Source: Pseudomonas eucalypticola (GTDB taxonomy: Bacteria; Pseudomonadota; Gammaproteobacteria; Pseudomonadales; Pseudomonadaceae). Taken from it: 64,000 nt of DNA. Below are positions 1-7,669 of this stretch, one piece after another. The position numbers were made by a program, and so were the translations under genes. Each line of letters starts with the position of its first letter. The first letter of the stretch is position 1. The DNA lies in assembly GCF_013374995.1 (NCBI RefSeq), contig NZ_CP056030.1, forward strand, positions 5,240,501 to 5,304,500. Reading direction: 5' to 3'. The notes below the pieces were generated by a model, which was not told the origin of the DNA, searched no databases, and saw nothing but the letters and a program-made list of their open reading frames with translations.

Positions 1-1
1 G

Positions 2-406
2 CTGGTGATCCTCAACATCCCGATGATCCGCGTGTTCACCCGCATCCTGGCCGTGCCGAACTGGGCCCTGGTGCCGGTGATCGCGATCATCACCGGTATC
101 GGCGTATATGCCGTGCACGCGACCACCTTCGACCTGTTCCTGATGGTCGGCATCGGCATCTTCGGCTACATCCTGCGCAAGCTGGACTTTCCCCTGTCGC
201 CAGTGCTGCTGGGCTTCATTCTGGGCGGGCTGATGGAACAGAACCTGCGCCGGGCGTTGTCGATTTCCAACGGGGCACTGGAGATCCTCTGGTCCAGCCC
301 GATCACGTTCGGGGTCTGGGTATTGACCGCGATCATGCTGACCGTGCCGCTGCTGCGCCTGTGGCGCAAACGCACCAAGGCGCGCCGGGCGCTGGCGGCA
401 GCTTGA
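2..406 (+). CDS. TctA-family tripartite tricarboxylate transporter permease, 3' end
   Basis: This is the C-terminal part of a TctA-type permease, the large membrane subunit of a tripartite tricarboxylate transporter that works with a periplasmic TctC binding protein and small TctB. The frame is open to the left edge, so most of the gene lies outside. The visible 134 residues contain about three hydrophobic segments, the family-like stretch RKLDFPLSPVLLGFILG followed by LMEQNLRRAL, and a short basic tail. It converges on ung with 18 bp between the stop codons. I see no clear terminator hairpin there. The substrate cannot be told from this fragment; citrate or another tricarboxylate is the family default. 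Confidence 0.85.
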   Translation: MVILNIPMIRVFTRILAVPNWALVPVIAIITGIGVYAVHATTFDLFLMVGIGIFGYILRKLDFPLSPVLLGFILGGLMEQNLRRALSISNGALEILWSSPITFGVWVLTAIMLTVPLLRLWRKRTKARRALAAA

Positions 407-424
407 GCCTGCATCGGGCCTGGT

Positions 425-1117
425 TCAGAGCGCCGGCAACTGCCAGTCGATCGGGGCCAGGCCGCGTTGCTCGAGGAACTTGTTGGCACGGCTGAAATGC
501 CCGTTGCCAATGAACCCGCGGTAAGCCGACAACGGCGACGGGTGCACCGAGGTCAGCACCAGGTGCTTGGTGGCGTCGATCAACTTCTGTTTGCTCTGGG
601 CATGCGCCCCCCATAACAGGAACACCACGCTGGCCTGCTGTTCACTGACCGTCTGGATAATACGGTCAGTGAACGATTCCCAGCCTTTCTTGGCATGGGA
701 CGCGGCATTGGCCCGTTCCACGGTCATGGTGGTGTTGAGCAGCAGCACCCCCTGCTCGGCCCAGTGCTGAAGGCAGCCATGGGCCGCGATGTCGATATTC
801 AGGTCGCGCTTGAGCTCTTTGTAGATATTGACCAGCGACGGCGGCGCCGGGATGCCCGGCTGTACCGAAAAGCACAACCCGTGGGCCTGGCCTGGCCCGT
901 GGTAAGGGTCCTGGCCAAGGATCACCACCTTCACCTGCTGCAACGGCGTCAGGTTCAAGGCGTTGAAAATCAGCGGCCCCGGCGGGTAGATCTCCTTGCC
1001 TGCAGCGTGTTCCTGGCGCAGGAACTCGCGCAACCGGGCCATGTAGGGCTGGTCGAATTCGGCGCGCAAGGCCTGCTTCCAGCTGGGTTCGAGTTTGATA
1101 CGGTCATCGGTGGTCAT
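425..1117 (-). CDS. ung: uracil-DNA glycosylase (family 1)
   Basis: This is the base-excision repair enzyme that removes uracil from DNA. It has 230 residues, the normal length for bacterial Ung. The water-activating motif [14 protein letters not shown] and the C-terminal [11 protein letters not shown] loop, which inserts into the minor groove, are both intact. The frame is open for 33 codons further upstream, but that part is not Ung-like. The start chosen gives the usual N-terminus [14 protein letters not shown]. The ribosome binding site is poor, with only a weak AGG about 9 bases before the ATG. It stands alone, convergent with the TctA gene and divergent from the hydratase-like gene. Confidence 0.97.
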   Translation of the reverse strand: MTTDDRIKLEPSWKQALRAEFDQPYMARLREFLRQEHAAGKEIYPPGPLIFNALNLTPLQQVKVVILGQDPYHGPGQAHGLCFSVQPGIPAPPSLVNIYKELKRDLNIDIAAHGCLQHWAEQGVLLLNTTMTVERANAASHAKKGWESFTDRIIQTVSEQQASVVFLLWGAHAQSKQKLIDATKHLVLTSVHPSPLSAYRGFIGNGHFSRANKFLEQRGLAPIDWQLPAL

Positions 1118-1263
1118 GGGAGTTGCCTGGAAAACAATGGGGCGGACACTAGGAAAGCCGGCCCTGATTGTCAATCGATGTAACCGAAGACTGACGTGAT
1201 GCCGACAGCGGGCCATACTGCTTGATCAACTACTGCCCAATTCGCTTCACCCAAGAGGTCAGG

Positions 1264-2376
1264 ATGAATCTGCAATTCGAAGAGCTGGTCGGCGTCGACG
1301 GCGCCCGTATCGGGGTCGCCACCCTGGACGCTGAAAAATCCCTCAACGCGTTGTCGTTGCCCATGGTCGAGGCCCTCAACGACCAACTGGGCCGCTGGGC
1401 TCAGGATGACCAGGTGGTCTGCGTGCTGATGCGCGGCAGCGGCGAGAAAGCCTTCTGCGCCGGCGGCGACGTACGCAGCCTGGTGCAGGCGTGCCGCGCC
1501 CACCCCGGCGAAGTGCCCCCACTGGCTGCACGTTTCTTCGCCGGCGAGTATCGCCTGGACTACCGCCTGCATACCTTCCCCAAGCCCGTGCTGTGCTGGG
1601 GGCATGGCTACGTCCTGGGCGGCGGCCTGGGGCTGTTGCAGGGCGCCAGCATCCGCATCGTCACCCCCAGCAGCCGCCTGGCCATGCCTGAGATCAGCAT
1701 CGGCCTGTATCCCGATGTCGGCGCCAGCTGGTTCCTGGCGCGCTTGCCCGGCAAGCTGGGGCTGTTCCTGGGCCTGACGGGTTCACCTATCAACGGTCGC
1801 GACGCACTGGACCTGGGGCTGGCCGACCGCTTCCTGGGCGACGACCAGCAAGCAGCACTGATCGACGGTCTGTTGCAACTCAACTGGCAGGAACAGACGG
1901 CAGTGCAACTCAACAGCCTGCTCAAGGCCCTGGAGCACGAAGCCGCCGGCCAGCAACCCGAGCCCCAGTGGCTGCCGCGCCGCCGCCAGATCGACACGCT
2001 GCTGGACGTCAGCGACGTCACCGCCGCGTGGCGTGCCCTGACGCCTCTCAGCCATGGCGACGACGTACTCCTCGCCAAGGCCGCGCACACGTTGAACGAC
2101 GGCTGCCCGTTGACCGCGCACCTGGTGTGGGAACAGATTGCTCGCGCCCGACACCTTTCATTGGCGCAGGTGTTCCAGATGGAATACACCCTGAGCCTGA
2201 ACTGCTGCCGTCATCCCGAGTTCAGCGAAGGGGTGCGCGCCCGGCTGATCGACAAGGACCAGAAACCGCGCTGGCACTGGCCCGACATCGCCAGCGTGCC
2301 CCAGGCGGTGGTGGAGGCGCACTTCAGCAAAGCCTGGGAGGGGCGCCACCCGCTGGCGGATCTGTCGGACTATTGA
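1264..2376 (+). CDS. enoyl-CoA hydratase/isomerase family protein (3-hydroxyisobutyryl-CoA hydrolase-like)
   Basis: This is a 370-residue crotonase-fold protein. The oxyanion-hole signature region is visible as KAFCAGGDVRSL near residue 70 and GYVLGGGLGLLQGA near residue 125. The conserved acidic helix MPEISIGLYPDVGAS follows near residue 145. The long C-terminal half and the E/D pattern match the ECH_2 subgroup that contains 3-hydroxyisobutyryl-CoA hydrolase (valine degradation). Ordinary enoyl-CoA hydratases are nearer 260 residues. The ATG at 1264 follows an AGAGGTCAGG-type ribosome binding site and is preferred to the in-frame codon at 1222. It stands alone and the exact acyl-CoA substrate is not clear. 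Confidence 0.85.
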   Translation: MNLQFEELVGVDGARIGVATLDAEKSLNALSLPMVEALNDQLGRWAQDDQVVCVLMRGSGEKAFCAGGDVRSLVQACRAHPGEVPPLAARFFAGEYRLDYRLHTFPKPVLCWGHGYVLGGGLGLLQGASIRIVTPSSRLAMPEISIGLYPDVGASWFLARLPGKLGLFLGLTGSPINGRDALDLGLADRFLGDDQQAALIDGLLQLNWQEQTAVQLNSLLKALEHEAAGQQPEPQWLPRRRQIDTLLDVSDVTAAWRALTPLSHGDDVLLAKAAHTLNDGCPLTAHLVWEQIARARHLSLAQVFQMEYTLSLNCCRHPEFSEGVRARLIDKDQKPRWHWPDIASVPQAVVEAHFSKAWEGRHPLADLSDY

Positions 2377-2799
2377 TGGCTTCGCCCAGCGCGTCGCCAG
2401 CTCAGCGGCGCCCACCGCCAAACCCATGACCGCCTGGCCCCCGGGACCATGCCCACCTGGCCCATGGTTATCACCATGGCCCTGCCAGCCACGGCCCGGC
2501 CCGGGTCCGCGGCCAGGCGGTGGTGGCGGCGGTCGGTGACCACCCCAACCTCCACCCCAGCCCCCCGGGCCGGGCGGTGGGCGATAGTAGTGAGGCGGCG
2601 GCGCGTAATAGCGCGGCGACCGGATGTAATAACCGGAGTTGTAGTAGACCGAGCCGTTGGGGTAGTAACCCGGCCCGTACCCATACGGGTAACGGTCAAC
2701 GGTGTACACGTCCGATCGGTAGTAAGTGCCGCCCTCGTAAGGGGCGCAGGCAGTTGTCAACAGACCCAGCAACACTATCAGCAAAAGTCGTCGTTTCAT
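2158..2799 (-). CDS. Tyr/Gly/Pro-rich lipoprotein, probably frameshifted near its 3' end
   Basis: The start encodes a lipoprotein signal, MKRRLLLIVLLGLLTTAC, with the lipidated cysteine at residue 18. A low-complexity mature region rich in YY, PPP, GGW and HGPGG follows, so it is an envelope lipoprotein of unknown role. As written, the open frame runs to 2158 and overlaps the convergent hydratase gene by 219 bp. Its last 80 residues are simply the antisense of that gene. Adding one G to the G run at 2438-2442 (C run on the plus strand) would restore GPGGPGGHGFGGGRR and a stop at 2402-2404, 26 bp past the neighbour's stop. I believe the true product ends there. Either the strain has a frameshift or the read has a homopolymer error. 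Confidence 0.6.
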   Translation of the reverse strand: MKRRLLLIVLLGLLTTACAPYEGGTYYRSDVYTVDRYPYGYGPGYYPNGSVYYNSGYYIRSPRYYAPPPHYYRPPPGPGGWGGGWGGHRPPPPPPGRGPGPGRGWQGHGDNHGPGGHGPGGQAVMGLAVGAAELATRWAKPSIVRQIRQRVAPLPGFAEVRLHHRLGHAGDVGPVPARFLVLVDQPGAHPFAELGMTAAVQAQGVFHLEHLRQ

Positions 2800-3036
2800 G
2801 GCGGCCTCCCGGACCGCTGGACAGCTCGAACCAGCGACGCTGGTCGGCGCCGATCAAAATATAGCGATCGGCATAGATTCAGACCACGATAACGCGACTC
2901 GGTGCCGTCATCGAAATAAATTGCTACAACTTCGAAACATTTCCATTCGCAGCGCATTTTATTTGCCGGCCACGCACGCCATCCCGGTTGCACTCCCCTA
3001 GAATGGCGAACCGGTCAAACAGCCAATGGACTTGCT

Positions 3037-4524
3037 ATGCCGCCCCGCTTCACGTCGCTGTCACAGCGCTCCCTGCTTTTGACCCTGGTGATCCTGTTGG
3101 CCAGCGGCTTCGTGCTGACTTCGCTGCTGAGCTACTACGCCTCACGCAGCTCGATCCGCGACAACATCGTCAACACTGAACTGCCGCTCACCAGTGACAC
3201 GGTGTATTCGGAAATCCAGAAGGACCTGGTGCGGCCAGTACTCATCTCCTCGATGATGTCCCGCGACACCTTCATGCGCGACTGGGTCATGGCGGGCGAG
3301 CGCGACCCGCAGCAGATGACCCGCTACCTGCAGGAAGTCATGACCCACTACGGTGCCTACACCGCCTTTTTCGTGTCAGACAAGACGCTGACCTACTACC
3401 AGGCCAAGGGCGTGCTCAAGCGCGTGAAGCCTGGCGAACCTCGCGATGCCTGGTATTTCCGGGTACGGGACATGAAGGTCCCTTACGAGATCAACGTCGA
3501 TGTGGACATGGCCAACCGCGACGCCCTGACCATTTTCATCAACTACAAGGTGTTCGATTACCAGGACCGTTTCATTGGCGCCGCAGGCGTGGGCCTGACC
3601 GTCAACGCAGTAGTGAAGCTTATCGAGGACTACGAGCAGCGCTACCAGCGCAGGGTGTATTTCGTCGACCACCGGGGGCGGGTAGTACTCACCGGCACCC
3701 AGGGCGGCCCCTTGGGCGCCCGCAGTGGTCAGGTGCTCAACAACCTGCCCGGGCTGGAGACACTGGTGCAAAAGATGCCAGTGCCTGCCACCGGCAGCTA
3801 CGAGTACACCGCCCAGGGCGCCCAGCACTTCCTCAACGTGCGCTTCATCCCCGAACTGGATTGGTACCTGTTCGTGGACAAGCGCGAAGACAGTGCGATG
3901 GGCGACCTGCGCCAGTCGCTGTACCTGAACCTGATGATCTGCCTGCTGGTGACAGCGCTGGTGATGTCATTGCTCAAGCGGGTAATCAACCACTACCAGC
4001 GCCGCCTGGAGCGCCTGGCCACCCGCGACTCGCTCACCGACCTGCCCAACCGCCGCGGCTTCGACGTACTCGCCAGCCAGGCCATCAGCGAAGCCGAACG
4101 CGACAACCAGCCCCTGGCAGCCTTGTTGCTGGACCTGGACCACTTCAAGCAGCTCAACGACACCCATGGCCACCTGGCAGGCGACGAGGTGCTCAAGGGT
4201 TTCGCCCAGGTCCTGCGTGACAGCCTGCGCCAGTCCGATATCCTCTGCCGCTGGGGGGGCGAAGAGTTCATCGTGTTGCTGCGCGCCACCCAAGGCGCCG
4301 ATGCACTGAATATCGCCGAGAAGATTCGTCGACGCGCCGAGCAAATGGCCTTCCCCTACAACGGTAAATCGCTGAAAATCACCACCAGCGTCGGCATGAC
4401 CGGGCTGCAGGTGGACGACACCCTGCACAGCCTGCTCAACCGCGCCGACCATGCGCTGTATCGCGCCAAACAGAGCGGACGCAATTGCGTGCGCAGCGAG
4501 TTGCCCCAATCCCGCCATGAATGA
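3037..4524 (+). CDS. membrane-anchored diguanylate cyclase (Cache-type sensor plus GGDEF)
   Basis: This 495-residue protein should make cyclic di-GMP from two GTP at the inner membrane. A first membrane helix lies at about residues 12-32. A periplasmic sensor of about 260 residues resembling a double Cache domain follows, then a second helix at about 288-308 and a GGDEF domain from about 330 to the end. The active-site signature is GGEEF at residues 407-411, a functional variant. An inhibitory-site RxxD (RQSD, 398-401) lies exactly five residues before it, so the enzyme should be both active and subject to product inhibition. There is no EAL domain. It overlaps the next small gene by 8 bp, so the two are probably co-transcribed with rsuA. 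Confidence 0.93.
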   Translation: MPPRFTSLSQRSLLLTLVILLASGFVLTSLLSYYASRSSIRDNIVNTELPLTSDTVYSEIQKDLVRPVLISSMMSRDTFMRDWVMAGERDPQQMTRYLQEVMTHYGAYTAFFVSDKTLTYYQAKGVLKRVKPGEPRDAWYFRVRDMKVPYEINVDVDMANRDALTIFINYKVFDYQDRFIGAAGVGLTVNAVVKLIEDYEQRYQRRVYFVDHRGRVVLTGTQGGPLGARSGQVLNNLPGLETLVQKMPVPATGSYEYTAQGAQHFLNVRFIPELDWYLFVDKREDSAMGDLRQSLYLNLMICLLVTALVMSLLKRVINHYQRRLERLATRDSLTDLPNRRGFDVLASQAISEAERDNQPLAALLLDLDHFKQLNDTHGHLAGDEVLKGFAQVLRDSLRQSDILCRWGGEEFIVLLRATQGADALNIAEKIRRRAEQMAFPYNGKSLKITTSVGMTGLQVDDTLHSLLNRADHALYRAKQSGRNCVRSELPQSRHE

Positions 4525-4747
4525 TGTCCGCCTGTGCCCGGCCTGCGGCGCCACCAATGCCTGCAGCCTGGCCGACCCGCGCACCGCCACCCAGCCCTGC
4601 TGGTGCTATGGCGTGAGCATCGCCCCCAGCGTGCTGGCCGCCCTGCCCGCCCACTTGCGTGACAAGGCGTGCCTGTGCCCACGCTGCGCCCAGGTACTGG
4701 ACCAACTGCCGCCTGCCGAGCCCGCATGCGCCTCGACCGATTCCTGA
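4517..4747 (+). CDS. small cysteine-rich CWC protein
   Basis: This 76-residue protein has a CPACGATNAC motif at its start, the CWCYGV motif that names the Cys_rich_CWC family, and a CLCPRC motif towards the end. The paired cysteines look like a zinc-binding arrangement. The function of the family is unknown to me. It starts 8 bp inside the end of the diguanylate cyclase gene and overlaps rsuA by 22 bp. Translational coupling within one transcript is therefore likely. The ATG at 4517 is chosen because upstream codons lie wholly in the cyclase gene and give unrelated sequence. Confidence 0.8.
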   Translation: MNDVRLCPACGATNACSLADPRTATQPCWCYGVSIAPSVLAALPAHLRDKACLCPRCAQVLDQLPPAEPACASTDS

Positions 4748-5418
4748 GCAACCTGCCCCAGCTCAACCGCAAACAGGTGCGCCTGCTGCTGGTGGAACGG
4801 CGTGTGCGCGTGGACGGCGAGTGGGTCAGTGACCCGCATCATGAGGTGCGCGAGTTCAGCCAGGTTCTGCTGGACGGCCGAGTGCTGCAAGCCGGCCGGC
4901 CCGCCCGCTACTTCATGCTGCACAAGCCCATGGGCTGCGTCAGCGCCACGGTCGATGCGCAGCACCTCACGGTGCTCGACCTGCTGGACGAGCCGGACAA
5001 GCATGAACTGCACCTGGCGGGGCGCCTGGACTACAACACCTCCGGGCTGATGCTGATCACCAACGACGGCCAGTGGTCACGGCGCCTGACCCAGCCCCAG
5101 ACCAAACTGGGAAAGGTCTACTACGTGGAAACCGAGCAGGTGATCGAACAGCGTTACGTCGACACCTTCGCCCAGGGCATTTATTTTTCCTTCGAAGACC
5201 TGACCACTCAACCCGCCGAACTGGTTGTGCTGGGGCCACACAGCGCCCGATTAACCATCGTTGAAGGCCGCTACCACCAGGTCAAGCGAATGTTCGGCCA
5301 CTTCCAAAACAAGGTGTTACGGCTGCATCGTGAGCAAATGGGTCCGCTGACCCTTGATCCAGAGCTGTCGCCGGGCCAGTACCGGGCTCTGACCGCTGAA
5401 GAGATTCAGCAAATCTAG
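4726..5418 (+). CDS. rsuA: 16S rRNA pseudouridine(516) synthase
   Basis: This 230-residue protein aligns by eye along its whole length with E. coli RsuA (231 residues), which converts uridine 516 of 16S rRNA to pseudouridine. The N-terminal S4 RNA-binding domain covers about residues 1-60 (MRLDRFLSN, then RVRVDG). The catalytic domain carries the aspartate in AGRLDYNTSGLML. The RsuA-type C-terminal motif EGRYHQVKRMFG follows. The start overlaps the CWC gene by 22 bp. A longer frame begins at 4669, but its extra residues are not family-like. Confidence 0.93.
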   Translation: MRLDRFLSNLPQLNRKQVRLLLVERRVRVDGEWVSDPHHEVREFSQVLLDGRVLQAGRPARYFMLHKPMGCVSATVDAQHLTVLDLLDEPDKHELHLAGRLDYNTSGLMLITNDGQWSRRLTQPQTKLGKVYYVETEQVIEQRYVDTFAQGIYFSFEDLTTQPAELVVLGPHSARLTIVEGRYHQVKRMFGHFQNKVLRLHREQMGPLTLDPELSPGQYRALTAEEIQQI

Positions 5419-5738
5419 GCCCGCAACCGCTGGGCAGAAAGCTGTCGGACAATGCGCCAACGGTACTTGCGCGGACGTCACATGCCTGCTTGAATCCAAT
5501 CGTCGGTCCACATGTGACTCGGCAGTCACCACCCTATTCTAAGAAACCTTTTTGCCTGCCACTGGTGCCTCCACACGGGCCAGGGCTGACAGATCGCCCC
5601 GCAAAACAACAATACCCGTCGACCAGACTGTAAGGATCGACACGGGCAAAAAATTCCCAGGCGTTTGCCTACCTGTCACAAACAACGTGCAGTGTTTCTT
5701 GCGCGAGTACCCGTTTTTTTTGCCAGGAGTCTTACGAC
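5419..5738 (+). promoter_or_regulatory. non-coding leader and promoter region of phaG
   Basis: This 320-bp gap has no convincing gene. It contains an 8-bp perfect inverted repeat (GTCACATG at 5477-5484 and CATGTGAC at 5511-5518). A second stem lies closer to the gene, CCCGTCGA near 5616 pairing imperfectly with TCGACACGGG near 5636. A run of eight T residues sits just before the AGGAG ribosome binding site of phaG. The arrangement suggests a long structured 5' leader, but I cannot place the transcription start. Confidence 0.4.
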
Positions 5739-6623
5739 ATGAGGCCAGAAATCGCTGTGCTGGATATACAGGGTCAGTATCGGGTTTACACGGAGTTCTA
5801 TCGCGCGGATGCCGCTGAAAAGACCATCATCCTGGTCAACGGGTCATTGGCAACCACAGCGTCATTTGCCCAGACAGTGCGCAATCTGCATCCTCAGTTC
5901 AACGTAGTGCTGTATGACCAGCCCTACGCCGGCAAGTCCAAACCTCACAACCTGCACCACCGCTCGCTGACCAAGGAAGAGGAAGGCCTGATCCTGGTGG
6001 AGTTGATCGACCATTTCAACGCTGAACACGTCATGTCCTTCTCCTGGGGGGGCGCCTGTGCCCTGCTGGCGCTGGCCCACCAGCCCAAGCGTATCGAGAA
6101 AGCCGTGATCAGCTCGTTTTCGCCAGTGCTCAACGATCCCATGCGCGACTATCTGGAGCGCGGCGCCCATTACCTGGGCCGTTGCGACCGCCACAAGGTC
6201 GGCCACCTGGTCAACGACACCATCGGCAAGCACCTGCCTTCGCTGTTCAAGCGCTTCAACTACCGCCACGTCAGCAGCCTGGACGACCACGAGTACGCGC
6301 AGATGCACTTCCACATCAGCGAAGTGCTCAAGCATGACCTGGGCAATGCCCTGCATGCCGCTGCCCGTATCAACGTTCCGGTGCTGTTCATGAACGGCGA
6401 GTGGGACGAATACACCACCGCCCACGAAGCCCGGCATTTCGCCAACCATGTGGCCCACACGCAGTTCTCTACCATCAAGAGCACCGGCCACTTCCTGGAC
6501 ATGGAGCACAAGGCCGCCTGCCGCGACACCCGCCTTGCCCTGATGGACTTTCTCAAGCCCAACATGCAGGAAACCCGCAGCCGCTACCGCCCCTACGACG
6601 GCCACCATGCGCTGGCCATCTGA
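5739..6623 (+). CDS. phaG: PhaG, 3-hydroxyacyl-ACP thioesterase/transacylase for PHA precursor supply
   Basis: PhaG releases (R)-3-hydroxyacyl groups from acyl carrier protein, linking de novo fatty acid synthesis to medium-chain polyhydroxyalkanoate. It was first described as an ACP:CoA transacylase and later reinterpreted as a thioesterase. The 294-residue protein is an alpha/beta hydrolase close to P. putida PhaG, with the same start MRPEIAVLDIQGQYRVYTEF and the NGSLATTASF oxyanion region. The nucleophile elbow is FSWGGA with Ser near residue 102, and the catalytic His lies in GHFLDME. The related RhlA supplies rhamnolipid lipids, but sequence details favour PhaG. It is a single-gene unit; the PHA synthase genes are elsewhere. 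AGGAG precedes the ATG. Confidence 0.95.
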   Translation: MRPEIAVLDIQGQYRVYTEFYRADAAEKTIILVNGSLATTASFAQTVRNLHPQFNVVLYDQPYAGKSKPHNLHHRSLTKEEEGLILVELIDHFNAEHVMSFSWGGACALLALAHQPKRIEKAVISSFSPVLNDPMRDYLERGAHYLGRCDRHKVGHLVNDTIGKHLPSLFKRFNYRHVSSLDDHEYAQMHFHISEVLKHDLGNALHAAARINVPVLFMNGEWDEYTTAHEARHFANHVAHTQFSTIKSTGHFLDMEHKAACRDTRLALMDFLKPNMQETRSRYRPYDGHHALAI

Positions 6624-6775
6624 CCACCCGCCAGCCGACCGCCGCGCTTGCGCATCCGCCCCAGGCAAAGGGCAGACAAGGTGCACAGCCGCAGCGGCCG
6701 GCCGGCAAAATCGCCCGCCGTGCAATAAAGGCTTCAATTGGGCGACGACTTCTGGTAAAAAGTGAACCGCGTTCA

Positions 6776-6849
6776 GCGGGTGTCGTATAATGGCATTACT
6801 CCAGCTTCCCAAGCTGATAACGAGGGTTCGATTCCCTTCACCCGCTCCA
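6776..6849 (+). tRNA. tRNA-Gly(CCC), CCA encoded
   Basis: The 74-nt sequence folds as a tRNA. The acceptor stem GCGGGTG (6776-6782) pairs with CACCCGC (6839-6845). The anticodon stem CAGC/GCTG encloses a TTCCCAA loop with anticodon CCC. The T arm contains GGTTCGATTCC. The discriminator T is followed by an encoded CCA. It decodes GGG glycine codons. A HicB antitoxin remnant lies directly downstream, in line with tRNA 3' ends serving as integration sites. Confidence 0.95.
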
Positions 6850-6937
6850 CATTCGCTTCCTGGCAGTCAATCGACTTCCATTCGCCACTGAAAACGATTG
6901 TTCCCCGCGATTTTCAGTTCGGCCAATCCTCAAAGTA

Positions 6938-7210
6938 TTTTTCCAGGCCAATGCGGCCGACGGTGAAGCCGCTCCGACGCCAACGTCTGCTGCCAACCAC
7001 CGCAGCAACCCGGATTTCATCGGCATGGGGTGGGGCATGATAGACATTGACATCAGCCCTTATCTGGGCAAAACCGAAAAGGTCAATGTGACCCTCCCAG
7101 GGCATGTAATTCAGCGCATCGACCGTTTCGTGCGGGATCACAATATCAAGAGCCGCTCTTCATTTCAGGCCGATGCGGCGCTGGAGAAGCTGGGCCGAAG
7201 CCATGCTTGA
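6938..7210 (+). pseudogene. HicB-family antitoxin, 5'-truncated remnant
   Basis: The frame from 6938 to the stop at 7210 encodes the linker and C-terminal DNA-binding part of a HicB antitoxin: DGEAAPTP, NPDF, then IDIDISPYLGKTEKVNVTLP and a ribbon-helix-helix-like segment ending in SRSSFQADAALEKLG. The N-terminal HicB half, about 45 residues, is missing. The sequence upstream stays open but is unrelated, and no hicA toxin gene is present. The first available start is the ATG at 7025, which would give only a 61-residue fragment. It lies 88 bp after tRNA-Gly and is read as the scar of a lost toxin-antitoxin pair, perhaps from a former integrated element. Confidence 0.75.
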
Positions 7211-7447
7211 ACAACCCGGCCGCTTGGCGGCAAAAGGGCCGTCAACCCGGGCGGGGGCATGAAAATCGACAACATGATCAATCCCAAGCGGTGCAACACC
7301 CGCACGCCAGCAACCGTTGCCCCCCCTTGCCATGTTTTTTTCACAGCGCCACAAATATCGTCGAACGATGTGGCGCGACCACGGGTCATTAGCAACAATG
7401 AGTCCATTACCATCGTGGACAGGAATCTCGCGATGAAGGAGTTGCCC

Positions 7448-7654
7448 ATGCAGCCGGTGCTTCTGGAAAAACTATACGAAAATCAATTGGCGATCGCCGC
7501 CGCCGTCGAAGAGCTCACCTTGTGGGTCGAGGTTCGCTGGGAGGCCGAGGACATTGCTGAAAATGTTCGCAGCGCCCTGGAAACGCTCGATCGCAATGCT
7601 GACTTCATCAACCGCACCATCAACGAATTGCGCAAGGACAGAACTGACCTGTAA
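7448..7654 (+). CDS. small helical hypothetical protein
   Basis: This 68-residue protein (MQPVLLEKLYENQLAIAAAV at the start) is predicted almost wholly alpha-helical and acidic, with no cysteine, signal peptide or membrane segment. The start is set by a perfect AAGGAG at 7436-7441, six bases before the ATG. Longer frames reaching back to 7259 have no comparable site and their extra residues look non-coding. It converges on the glycerophosphodiesterase gene with a 15-bp gap. I do not recognise the family. Confidence 0.65.
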   Translation: MQPVLLEKLYENQLAIAAAVEELTLWVEVRWEAEDIAENVRSALETLDRNADFINRTINELRKDRTDL

Positions 7655-7669
7655 GCCAGCGGCGCAGGG

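Noticed and set aside
7259..7447. N-terminal extension of the small helical protein to 131 residues
   Set aside because: The perfect AAGGAG before 7448 and non-protein-like sequence upstream favour the short form.
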